Source: Nitrospirales bacterium (lineage in GTDB: Bacteria > Nitrospirota > Nitrospiria > Nitrospirales > UBA8639). Taken from it: a stretch of DNA of 64,000 bases. The stretch is from NCBI GenBank assembly GCA_021604105.1, contig BQIW01000011.1:1-64000 (forward strand). Reading direction: 5' to 3'. The translations under genes were made by a program, and so were the position numbers. This document shows, piece by piece, positions 1-8,987 of the stretch. The notes beneath the pieces were generated by a model, which saw only the letters and a program-made list of their open reading frames with translations, was not told the origin of the DNA and ran no database searches. Positions within the stretch are counted from its first letter, which is position 1. The number at the start of each line of letters is the position of its first letter.

Positions 1-159
1 ATAGACCCGCTCGGCCAGATCACTACACATCGCATCAATCCGTTCATTCAATTGTTCAAACCCCTTCAAGGATTGACAAATTTCTTCACAGTTCTCCCCT
101 TCAATCTCAAACGAGACAAAGGGACCGAGTTTAATTCGAAGGACCATATTGGCCGCCAT
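1..159 (-). CDS. hypothetical protein, N-terminal fragment (runs off left edge)
   Basis: Open minus-strand frame from ATG at 159 to the window edge: MAANMVLRIKLGPFVSFEIEGENCEEICQSLKGFEQLNERIDAMCSDLAERVY. Confidence 0.6.
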   Translation of the reverse strand, partial: MAANMVLRIKLGPFVSFEIEGENCEEICQSLKGFEQLNERIDAMCSDLAERVY

Positions 160-261
160 TCTATCACCTTTGGTAAAAAATGAAACCGGGGTACGCAAAT
201 AAGGGCGTTCCCTTCAATACCTTGCTTCCCCTGAATTTGACGTGGGCCTACTCACCCTTGA

Positions 262-969
262 TTATTTCGATTTCCTTGAATCCTGGCGTCGCACCTGACG
301 CCTGCCGTTTCCCTTCCCCGCTTTCATTGTTTCAGTCCCATTGGGCTTCTTTTTCGCCATTCCATGGCCATTCATCTGCCTGTGACCATTAACCGGCTTG
401 TCGTGCACCTGACTCAGGTTTCTATCCGCCTCTCGCAGGAATTTCACCATCTGATCCATTGAATGCAACATCACTTCAATCGTGTCTTTTTGTTGTCGAT
501 CAAGGTTCTGGTACAAATCTTCAAGTTTTCGTTCAAGTTCCTGCCCGTCACTGGAAGTGCGATATTCTTTGCCACGTTCCCGCAGAACGGTTCCGAACTG
601 ATCCAGAATGGAGATCACACCAAATAAAATATCCAACGTTACGTCCTGTGCTTCCTGGCCACGAGGATAGGGGTGCGGACGGCAATGAGAACAGGCCAGA
701 AACTGTTCATCAAATCCCATGCTCCATCTGGCGAAAAGCGCCGACCGGGAATCGTCAGCAATATTCGAACATCCCCGACGATGAAGTTTCCCATAAACCG
801 GATCGAATTGATACGGGGCCATGGCTGCTTCGGTTTGGGCATCAATGCGCAACAGGGGACGCGCATCGCTGACCTTTCCTTGAGACCGTAGCTCCTGAAG
901 GGCAATTGCAAACACATCACCCCAATACACATCTGTGGGTCCCGTTATATCCTCAGGAGAACATCCCAT
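262..969 (-). CDS. hypothetical protein with possible Cys-based zinc site and basic C-terminal tail
   Basis: 235 aa ORF; segment KLHRRGCSNI...FDEQFLACSHCRPHPYP has a C-x(n)-C-x2-C pattern; Lys/Arg-rich tail. Confidence 0.65.
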   Translation of the reverse strand: MGCSPEDITGPTDVYWGDVFAIALQELRSQGKVSDARPLLRIDAQTEAAMAPYQFDPVYGKLHRRGCSNIADDSRSALFARWSMGFDEQFLACSHCRPHPYPRGQEAQDVTLDILFGVISILDQFGTVLRERGKEYRTSSDGQELERKLEDLYQNLDRQQKDTIEVMLHSMDQMVKFLREADRNLSQVHDKPVNGHRQMNGHGMAKKKPNGTETMKAGKGNGRRQVRRQDSRKSK

Positions 970-1084
970 ATTTCTCTGTGCGCCTGACCACCGGCCTCCT
1001 CTTCCTTAAACGTTTGCCTCCGGGAACATGCAACCAACCGGACACACCGCTTCCAACCCGGTCAAGATGATTCTTCCTGGAAGC

Positions 1085-1996
1085 TTAATCATAGACTGCC
1101 CAGGCCAACTCTCGATGCGTCCTTTGCAACCGATGCTTTTTGAGACGGGTCGCAAAATATTTGGTCAAAAAAGCAATCAGCAAATCCCGCCCTGAGCCTT
1201 CCGGTAGTCCCTGACGCAAACGGGCAATATGCCCTTGAAAGATCCGACGAAGCGTGCGTTCGGGGTCGACAACCTGATTGAGATAAGTCACCCGATGATA
1301 ATGCAAGTCCGAATAACAATCCCCGTGATCATCGATATGCATGATCAAGGAGCCTGCGAGAAAGATCATACTTAAATAATGCAGCGGAATCGCAGGGACT
1401 AAAAATCCTGTGAGAACTAAAATAGCATGGCCGCTTCGGTTCCTTGCACTTTCCCGTAAGATTCGCAATTGTTCCCGGCGGGGACGTGAGCGAATGCTCT
1501 CTGGATCAGAGCGGAAGGCCACATCCCGTTTTTGTGCCTGAAAGAGCAACAGGATGGCTTGCCGAAGGAGAGGATCCAGGACGTCCCGTTCAGCAAACAA
1601 ACGCGCAATAATGACATAAAACAGTTTTTCTCGATCGGTTTGAATCTCAAACCAGCCCTTAGTCAACAGGTCATCCATCCGATCAATATAGGAATTGGCC
1701 ACGTCCAATCCAAAGTCATCAATAAAGCTATCCGCAAGAAAACAACAGCCGCCGAACAAACTGCCAATCATTTGCCGACGCCCATCATAGGGAAACCCGG
1801 CAATCTCCGCGCAGGCATGACCCACAACCGTCATTTTGGCACTCAGCTCCATCATCTTCCGGTATTCATCCTGCCGTTGGTTAAACAGATCAGGATAATA
1901 CTCCAGCACCAACGGCTTCAGACAGGTCACCACCTGTTTCCGATAAAAACTGAACAATTGATCAAGAGGCGTATGGAGAGATTGGGACGCGTACAT
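1085..1996 (-). CDS. putative class I isoprenoid/terpene synthase-like protein
   Basis: 303 aa ORF, all-helical-looking, with Asp-rich segments FLADSFIDDFG and IMHIDDHGDCYSDLHYHRVTYLN reminiscent of the two metal-binding motifs of class I terpenoid synthases. Confidence 0.5.
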   Translation of the reverse strand: MYASQSLHTPLDQLFSFYRKQVVTCLKPLVLEYYPDLFNQRQDEYRKMMELSAKMTVVGHACAEIAGFPYDGRRQMIGSLFGGCCFLADSFIDDFGLDVANSYIDRMDDLLTKGWFEIQTDREKLFYVIIARLFAERDVLDPLLRQAILLLFQAQKRDVAFRSDPESIRSRPRREQLRILRESARNRSGHAILVLTGFLVPAIPLHYLSMIFLAGSLIMHIDDHGDCYSDLHYHRVTYLNQVVDPERTLRRIFQGHIARLRQGLPEGSGRDLLIAFLTKYFATRLKKHRLQRTHRELAWAVYD

Positions 1997-2453
1997 GGAA
2001 AAAACATCTCGTTGGCACGAACGGGTCCCTATTATAAAGCGTTGAAACCAAACTTTAAATATTATCCGATGATTCTTGACAAAAAAGTTCAGAAGTATAG
2101 CAGAGCGTACAATGCAACGGTTATGCCTTTTAGCAGTCAGGCAAGTGTGGATAACAGTAAGATGAGCCAGACTCGTGTTTCATCCAAAATCTCCACCAAA
2201 TGAAAGGTTGGAATCAGGATCCTGACAAAAGCAGACTCTGACAAAAAAAAGACTCATGGGGTTCGTGGCGAATGTTATAGGTATGCAACGTCCCTGCACT
2301 GATGCTACATGCGTCAACATATTATTTGATATCTCATAAGAGCTGAGATACCTTGCGATAAAAAACAATCGATGGGTTGTCCGTTGTCCAATAAAAAATA
2401 GGATTGGACCAGACGACAACATTGCAGAGAAGGTATATCATCCTACCGGAAAT

Positions 2454-3605
2454 TTATGCCGGCTTGGCCGCTGGATTTTTTTCGGCGTCTGTCAAGCCAT
2501 GCAGCTGAGCCCTGATATCCAACTCGTGGGCTTTTCGCCCTCCTCTCGCCGTCCGGCATTCCCCCAAACCTCCGTGTACCAGCAAGCCGGCCATTTGAAC
2601 ACAGCGCTCTACGAGGGCGACCGCTCCTTCCCGGAGTGATTGGGACTTCTGCACATACCGCATATTATTTTGCATGTCCTCGGCACTCCATCCTCGGGAA
2701 TGCGCAATATAGGGAAACTGCGGGAACTGCACACCGATTTCGGCGAAAAATCCGAGTAGTTGACCAGCCACAGCCTGAATATTATCCTGCCCACCGGTAA
2801 TGATAAATCCGCCCACTTTATTATGAAGCAGATGTGTATCTGCAATCGTTTCTTGATTCTGTATGCAGTTCATTCGCTCAACCATCTTGAAGTAGAGGCT
2901 GCTTGCTGCCCCCCATCGAATGGGAGTGGCCAGTACCAGGACATCAGCCCAATGCACCAGGCCTTCGTAAACCTGGTCCATCTCATCTTGGGGATCCATC
3001 TGAGTAATTGAACAAGGCCAGGTACACGCCCGTGATGATTTGGAATAAAACCCCTCGCAGGGGCGAAAGGACAGATCCCGAAGACGCAACAACCGCGTTT
3101 CACATCCTAGATTGTCCGAGGCATGCTTCAGCCCGACTTCAAGCAAATCTTCTGAAGTACTGTAGCGAGGGTGACCAGGCGTCATGACGGTCGTGGAAAG
3201 TCCAAGAACCCGAATCGGACCGTCTTCCCTGCGAGGAGTGCGAGCAAGCGGATGAGGTTCATGTGGTTGACGCCTTCGTTTCGAAATCGCCGTGGATCGA
3301 ATCAAAACCCGCCCGTTCTCTACTTTCACATCATAAGCCGGCACCGCATCTTCTTCATATCCGGGTTCCCCTTTGCCGGTCCGATAATGAAACTTCCAAT
3401 AATGCCAGGGGCAGACCACGTATTCTCCCTCCAATGTCCCTTCACCCAACGGCCCGCCCACATGATTGCACGCGCCATTGATCGCTCCGAACTGCTCATT
3501 GCAGTAAGTTAACGCCACTGGTGTCCGTCCGATCAGCACTTGCTGCACCGGCTGCTGTTTCAACTCGTCCGCACCACCAACATCGACCCAGGTTTCATCG
3601 GGCAT
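2454..3605 (-). CDS. Rieske [2Fe-2S] domain fused to NADPH-dependent FMN reductase/flavodoxin-like domain
   Basis: N-terminal Rieske motifs CNHVGGPLG...CPWHYWKF; C-terminal flavodoxin-like domain (IRVLGLSTTVM..., LATPIRWGAASSLYFKMVERM). ATG at 3605 preceded by GAGGAG. Confidence 0.8.
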   Translation of the reverse strand: MPDETWVDVGGADELKQQPVQQVLIGRTPVALTYCNEQFGAINGACNHVGGPLGEGTLEGEYVVCPWHYWKFHYRTGKGEPGYEEDAVPAYDVKVENGRVLIRSTAISKRRRQPHEPHPLARTPRREDGPIRVLGLSTTVMTPGHPRYSTSEDLLEVGLKHASDNLGCETRLLRLRDLSFRPCEGFYSKSSRACTWPCSITQMDPQDEMDQVYEGLVHWADVLVLATPIRWGAASSLYFKMVERMNCIQNQETIADTHLLHNKVGGFIITGGQDNIQAVAGQLLGFFAEIGVQFPQFPYIAHSRGWSAEDMQNNMRYVQKSQSLREGAVALVERCVQMAGLLVHGGLGECRTARGGRKAHELDIRAQLHGLTDAEKNPAAKPA

Positions 3606-3685
3606 GCGAGCTCCTCGGTTAGATTGTCCCGTCAATTTTTTACAATACACGTTTCATGGGCAACAACTGGAAAGAGAGGGCAACT

Positions 3686-4060
3686 CTATTGCGGATGAGC
3701 CGCCCTGCCTTTCGGATCCTCTACGATTAACGTTCCGCCCATAATCGGATGGATTTGGCAGTGGTATGAATAGCGGCCAGGGGGCAGCCCTGGAAGGGTG
3801 TACGTCTTCCCGGGTGCGACCTTCCCGGAATCGAACAGACACGGTTTCTCTGTTCCACAATCATCATGTTGGACGGTATGAGGAGACGCGGTGGCATTAA
3901 TCCATTGAATGGGAACACCGGCCCAGACGACGGCTTCATGCGGATAATAATAGGGAGGAAAATGTTCCATCCGTATTGGTTGATTAATAAATTCCGCTCC
4001 TACTGAGGAATAACCCATCAATACCAACCATATAAATATGACAAGATAGATTTTTTTCAG
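3686..4060 (-). CDS. plastocyanin/cupredoxin family copper protein, probable CTG start
   Basis: Type 1 copper ligand pattern SPHTVQHDD...YHCQIHPIMGG. The track starts at TTG 4027; extending to CTG 4060 gives (M)KKIYLVIFIWLVLMGYSSVGA signal peptide with AAGGAG upstream. Confidence 0.8.
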   Translation of the reverse strand: MKKIYLVIFIWLVLMGYSSVGAEFINQPIRMEHFPPYYYPHEAVVWAGVPIQWINATASPHTVQHDDCGTEKPCLFDSGKVAPGKTYTLPGLPPGRYSYHCQIHPIMGGTLIVEDPKGRAAHPQ

Positions 4061-4151
4061 AACTCAATCTCCTTTTTGGTGAAATGGAGGAATTGTCGCC
4101 CTTATTCTCTCATGTTACCAAAGCCCATAAGGGTATCAAAAATCTGAATAT

Positions 4152-4342
4152 GGGAGTGTTGAATAATAAGGATGTTCAAGGGCAAATTTGCTTAGGAAGA
4201 GATTACTCATCAAAGGCTCCGGGCCGGTTCAAAAAAGTCCGTCTAGCAAGGCCGCAGCCGTTTTTACGCACGGAACGTACGCTTAGTACGTGAGCACGGG
4301 AAAAGGGCGAGAACGCCGCTGGCGGCTTTTTTCAACAGACCC
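4152..4342 (+). repeat. dispersed MITE-like repeat, copy 1
   Basis: GGGAGTGTTGAATAATAAGG...GCCGCTGGCGGCTTTTTTCAACAGACCC; near-identical to 12949-13139 and 55767-55981; flanked by AATAT (4147-4151) and AATAT (4343-4347). Confidence 0.85.
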
Positions 4343-4407
4343 AATATCACTCCGAACTCCATCACGGTACAGTGGTATGACGGATACTTTTAGGGACTGA
4401 TGTGGTC

Positions 4408-4749
4408 TTAGAGGAAGAGAACATGCAAGAGCACGGCACAGAGGGAGATGGCGGAAAGGGCGATCGCCGCAAGACTGAGTTGCAAAGCGCGCTGCTGATT
4501 GGATGTGGCCACCGTGGCGGCCTGTTCGAGAGCCGCAACAGTGCGTTGCAATTGTTCGGCGAGTTCTTTGACATGTGTGGCGTTTTGAGAGGCAGCTCCT
4601 TGTAATTCACTGATCTGTTGCTGCAATAGATGTGTCTGATCCGTGGTGGGGGCAGCGCCTTTTTTAGTAAATGCTGGTGCCGTAGCTGAAATAATGGTCC
4701 CGATATGCGGAAGAACGGCTTTAAGAGCAGGAATAAGCCATGTGGCCAT
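4408..4749 (-). CDS. hypothetical small membrane protein with coiled-coil segment
   Basis: 113 aa; Q/L-rich heptad-like middle plus C-terminal TM helix LSLAAIALSAISLCAVLLHVLFL. Confidence 0.6.
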   Translation of the reverse strand: MATWLIPALKAVLPHIGTIISATAPAFTKKGAAPTTDQTHLLQQQISELQGAASQNATHVKELAEQLQRTVAALEQAATVATSNQQRALQLSLAAIALSAISLCAVLLHVLFL

Positions 4750-4977
4750 AGAAATGCCTCACAACAATAAAGGTCTGTTAGGTCGGATGAAGTACTAAAA
4801 GCAATATGCTGAAAATGTAGACGTTTGTCAAAGACATGGTCATAAACGCCATAAGAGGTTCAATACAGAATCGGGTGGAACGGGCGTAGTGACGGCGCGG
4901 GACCCATCTCCTCCAGGATACATTAGGCTTCCCTGACGAATTGAATCGATAACGGCGCTAGCTTCCTATCCCCTTCA

Positions 4978-6951
4978 TTAGAGCAGGGCGCGTTCAGCGC
5001 GCTGGAGATCATCAGGCGACCCGAATAACACAACGACATCCCATGCCTCCAGTCTGGTCTCCCCTGACGGCATGAGCTGCCGGTGCCCTTCCCGCACCAA
5101 CGCCGCGATCGCCACGCCATTGAGATTCAGTTCATTTAATGTGTGTCCTACAAAAGAACTGTCCGGCGGCAGAACCACCGGGCGAAGGCGGTCGACGTTG
5201 TGTTCCTGCCTCGTGTAGGCCAGCAGGCTATCGCCCAGAAAAAACTCACGTAATAAATGATACCGCCCATTTCGCTGTTCCCGCATGCGGCGTGCTACAC
5301 GGGAGATAGGCACATTCAGCAACACCAAGGCGTGTGCGGCGATCATGAGACCTGCTTCCAGTGTTTCCGGCACCACCTCCGTGGCGCCAGCCGCACGTAA
5401 TTCATCGACATGGGTTTCATCACGAGTGCGGACCATGATGGGAAGATCCGGACGTAAGCTGCGAAGGTGATGTAGCGTTTTATGAGCGGAGGCCACATCG
5501 GCGTGGCCGATCACGACCAGCCGGGCCGTACCGACACCAACCCCTTCAAGAATGGTTCGTTCCGAAGCATCTCCGTAAAAGACGCCCTCACCGGCGATAT
5601 TCGCGTCCTTGACTCGCGACGGATCCAGATCCAATGCCACATAAGGAATGTGTTCTTCCTCAAGTAGATGGGCCACACTCTGGCCTATACGCCCGTACCC
5701 GCAAATGATGACATGATCCCGAAGAGGCCCGAGGGTATCGAGGCTGACCTGCGGAACAGCATCCTTCCCCTCCCGGGCTGGACGAGGTGCGCACCAACGG
5801 GCAAGCACCTGGTTGTACCGAATGAGAAAGGGGGCAACAATCATTGAAAATAACACAGAGGTCAGCACAATCTGACCGATATTTGCTTGGACCACACCCA
5901 CATCCAGTGCAATGGAAAGCAGGGCGAACCCGAACTCACCTCCCACCGCCAATAGCCATCCGGTCCGCCAGGCAGTCAAAGTATCCATACCCGATAATCG
6001 TACCATCAGGGCCACAAGGGCTGACTTGATGAGCAACAAGACCGTGGCTCCCATTAATGCCCAATGCCAAATGCCCGGGATTGACGACGGATCGACCAGC
6101 ATGCCGATCCCGATAAAGAACAGACCAAGCAACACATCGCGAAAGGGACGAATGGTAGATTCCACCTGATGTCGGAATTCGGTCTCACCCAGCATCATCC
6201 CAGCCAGGAAGGCCCCGAAAGCCATAGACAGGCCGAGACTACTCGTCGTCCATGCCGAAACCAATGACACAAACAGGACTGTCAGGGTGAACACTTCCGT
6301 GGAGCGTAGCTCCGCAACCAGATAAAATAAGGGACGCATCACCCATCGTCCGGCCAAAAAGACCAATCCGAACGCTAGGGCTGCCTTTGCAAACGCCATT
6401 CCGAGTGAACCGGCCAGAACCATAACCTCCGTATTTGCCATAGCGAGCACAGGGATAACGACCACAAAAGGGACGGCAGTCACATCCTGAAAAACGGACA
6501 TGGCAATCCCCAATCGTCCGTGCCGACTATGCTCCTCTCCCTGTTCGATCAGTTGCTTGCTGATAATCGTCGTAGAGGACTGCGCGAACACCGCTCCCAC
6601 GACAAAGGCTGCAGCAATGGGTAAGTCCACGAGCCAAGCCAGGAACCCCACCGCGATCGTCGTGAGCAGGACCTGCCCCGTTCCCAGCCCAAGTAACTGA
6701 TGACGCAAGGCATGGATCTGAGGCATCGAAAAATTCAGGCCGATCGTAAACAATAAGAAGACAATCCCGAATTCTGCTAAGGCACGAACCGGTTGTGCCT
6801 CAATGACCGGCCCCGGGGTGTATGAACCAAGCAGCACGCCAACGAGCAGATAGGCAAGTGGCGATGGGATATGGAATCGGTGGAATACAACCACAACGAC
6901 CACGGCTGTTCCGAGTAAAAACAGAGACTGGAGAAAAATTGGCTCAATCAT
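4978..6951 (-). CDS. Kef-type monovalent cation:proton antiporter (CPA2) with TrkA-N and TrkA-C domains
   Basis: 657 aa; CPA2 membrane domain then Rossmann HVIICGYGRIGQSVAHLL and C-terminal TrkA-C. Confidence 0.93.
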   Translation of the reverse strand: MIEPIFLQSLFLLGTAVVVVVVFHRFHIPSPLAYLLVGVLLGSYTPGPVIEAQPVRALAEFGIVFLLFTIGLNFSMPQIHALRHQLLGLGTGQVLLTTIAVGFLAWLVDLPIAAAFVVGAVFAQSSTTIISKQLIEQGEEHSRHGRLGIAMSVFQDVTAVPFVVVIPVLAMANTEVMVLAGSLGMAFAKAALAFGLVFLAGRWVMRPLFYLVAELRSTEVFTLTVLFVSLVSAWTTSSLGLSMAFGAFLAGMMLGETEFRHQVESTIRPFRDVLLGLFFIGIGMLVDPSSIPGIWHWALMGATVLLLIKSALVALMVRLSGMDTLTAWRTGWLLAVGGEFGFALLSIALDVGVVQANIGQIVLTSVLFSMIVAPFLIRYNQVLARWCAPRPAREGKDAVPQVSLDTLGPLRDHVIICGYGRIGQSVAHLLEEEHIPYVALDLDPSRVKDANIAGEGVFYGDASERTILEGVGVGTARLVVIGHADVASAHKTLHHLRSLRPDLPIMVRTRDETHVDELRAAGATEVVPETLEAGLMIAAHALVLLNVPISRVARRMREQRNGRYHLLREFFLGDSLLAYTRQEHNVDRLRPVVLPPDSSFVGHTLNELNLNGVAIAALVREGHRQLMPSGETRLEAWDVVVLFGSPDDLQRAERALL

Positions 6952-7013
6952 GAGGATCTTTCCGCGAACACAATGTCATACTGGAATGTCGTGGTTAGGT
7001 CCCATTGGCCCAC

Positions 7014-7037
7014 CGCCACAGCCTTCAGGCTGTGGCG
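7014..7037. promoter_or_regulatory. perfect 10-bp inverted repeat hairpin upstream of the Kef-type antiporter
   Basis: CGCCACAGCC-TTCA-GGCTGTGGCG. Confidence 0.5.
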
Positions 7038-7292
7038 TCGGTCCTCCAAATCTATCATGGGAAAGCTCATCACAACTGACGGACGGTCAGGTCTGCTGGA
7101 ATCAAACATGCGGCCAAAGAGAAGCCGCCCCTTCACAATTACTATTAAGTATAAGGTATTGGCAAGAGCCATATATTAAAAATAGCCATTTCAACAAAAA
7201 TGGATTGTACCGTTCACTGGATATTCGGTAGCGAAAACCAACGACCTGCCGAACCGATGTCCTCTGCAATGGGATGATGTCTCGACTTGGTC

Positions 7293-7652
7293 CTATTTCT
7301 TCACAAAGAGATAAATCGCCAGGCCGATAAGAATGACGGCAAAGATTTTCTTGAACATGTCAGTGGGAATCCCTTCAACAAGGCGTGCACCGATTTGTGC
7401 CCCGATGATTCCACCCAGGCCGAGCAGGAGGCCATATTTGTAATCCACATGAGCCATCCTCCCGTGGGCAATCAAGGCCGAGACCGCAATCACCATGATC
7501 CCGACGAATGAGGTGCCAACGGCTTTTTGTGCCGTGAAGCCGAGAAATAAGAGCAGAGGGACCATTAAGAATCCCCCACCGAGCCCGGTGAAGGAGGCAC
7601 CCATACCCACAAAGACCCCACTCGCAATAATAGCTAACGATGTACCATCCAT
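7293..7652 (-). CDS. TSUP/TauE-SafE family membrane protein (half-size)
   Basis: 119 aa; GLGGGFLMVPLLLF and GAQIGARLVEGI motifs typical of TSUP permeases. Confidence 0.8.
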   Translation of the reverse strand: MDGTSLAIIASGVFVGMGASFTGLGGGFLMVPLLLFLGFTAQKAVGTSFVGIMVIAVSALIAHGRMAHVDYKYGLLLGLGGIIGAQIGARLVEGIPTDMFKKIFAVILIGLAIYLFVKK

Positions 7653-8008
7653 AAAAACTGTCCTTTTCGACCTTGCGTGAAACCAAAGAATCAGATGTAA
7701 TCATGAACCGTGCACTTGGAGAACAGCGTATTCAATCCGAACAGATGATGTGCAAAATCTGTTTTCTCCCTCCTTCAGCCCAGAAACTATACCGCTCATA
7801 AAAGTGGAAAAGGGTGTGCAGGGAATGAGTATACAGAGGTTCAACCGTTCCTGGCCCCCAATACCTGGAAAGAGACCACCGCATTCACGTAATATTGCTC
7901 GGCATAGCGAGGAATTCATTCAGAGTTTCCATATTTCAATAATACCCTACCGAACAAATTGGCGAAATCTTAACATGTTTCAACGCTCATAATTGACACG
8001 AGGTTCCA

Positions 8009-8866
8009 ATGGCTTCTCCTGAAAATGACTCTCTTCAACCAGTTTCAATGGCTCAATTGGCCGATCCCCATCTTCTTTACCAAAAGAGCGTGCAAAGCCC
8101 TGAAGTGGACATACCCTTCCTGACCGAATATTTTGAGAGCTATACCAACACCCCACTCCGCTATTTTCGAGAGGATTTCTGCGGAACCGCGTTGTTATCC
8201 TCTCATTTCGTGAGCCGGCATCCCGACAATCATGCCTTGGGCATCGACTTGGATTGGCCTACGCTGAATTGGGGTATCAAACACAACGTTTCTCATCTGA
8301 CTCCGGAGGAACAGCAGCGGCTCACACTGATCAATGACAATGTCTTGCACGTCCAACACCCGCTCTCGCAACTTACCGTTGCCATGAATTTTAGTTATAT
8401 GGTGTTCCGGGATCGCCCGACCCTTTTACAGTACTTCAGGAATGCCAGGCGGTCGCTTCATCCCGGCGGATTGTGTGTACTGGATATCTGGGGAGGCAGC
8501 GAAACTCAGGTAGAGCAGGAGGAGCATCGAGACATCGACAACCCCAATGAGGACGGCATCGGCGATTTCATCTTCGTGTGGGATCAGGATGTCTTTGAAC
8601 CATCCACGTATTTCTGTACAACCAGGATTCATTTTCTCTTTCGCGACGGCAGCGAGCTTCGTAATGCCTTTGTCTATGATTGGCGCTTGTGGACGATTCC
8701 CGAAGTCACTGAACTCCTGCAAGAGGCCGGTTTTGAAGACGTGCACTTTCTCTGGGAAGGTCTCAATGCAGAAACGAATGAAGGGACCGGCACCTATCAT
8801 CGCATGGAGAAAGGTGATTCCGACCCCTCATGGATTGCCTATGTGGTCGGAAAGAATCCGGAATAA
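8009..8866 (+). CDS. class I SAM-dependent methyltransferase
   Basis: 285 aa; REDFCGTALLSSHFV / ALGIDLDWPTLNWG motif region; LHPGGLCVLDIWGG. Confidence 0.8.
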   Translation: MASPENDSLQPVSMAQLADPHLLYQKSVQSPEVDIPFLTEYFESYTNTPLRYFREDFCGTALLSSHFVSRHPDNHALGIDLDWPTLNWGIKHNVSHLTPEEQQRLTLINDNVLHVQHPLSQLTVAMNFSYMVFRDRPTLLQYFRNARRSLHPGGLCVLDIWGGSETQVEQEEHRDIDNPNEDGIGDFIFVWDQDVFEPSTYFCTTRIHFLFRDGSELRNAFVYDWRLWTIPEVTELLQEAGFEDVHFLWEGLNAETNEGTGTYHRMEKGDSDPSWIAYVVGKNPE

Positions 8867-8987
8867 GAGATATTGTGGCAGACCAAAGACCTCATATCTC
8901 CAGATCAATCTTTGTAACCGGCAGGTCCCTTGCCTGGCATGTTCCCGAATAAATTAACTTACGCATTTCTTCTGTTCACCCTTTTTT

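Noticed and set aside
4084-4293. Plus-strand ORF 69 aa spanning repeat copy 1
   Set aside because: Lies mostly inside the repeat; the other copies do not preserve the same protein.
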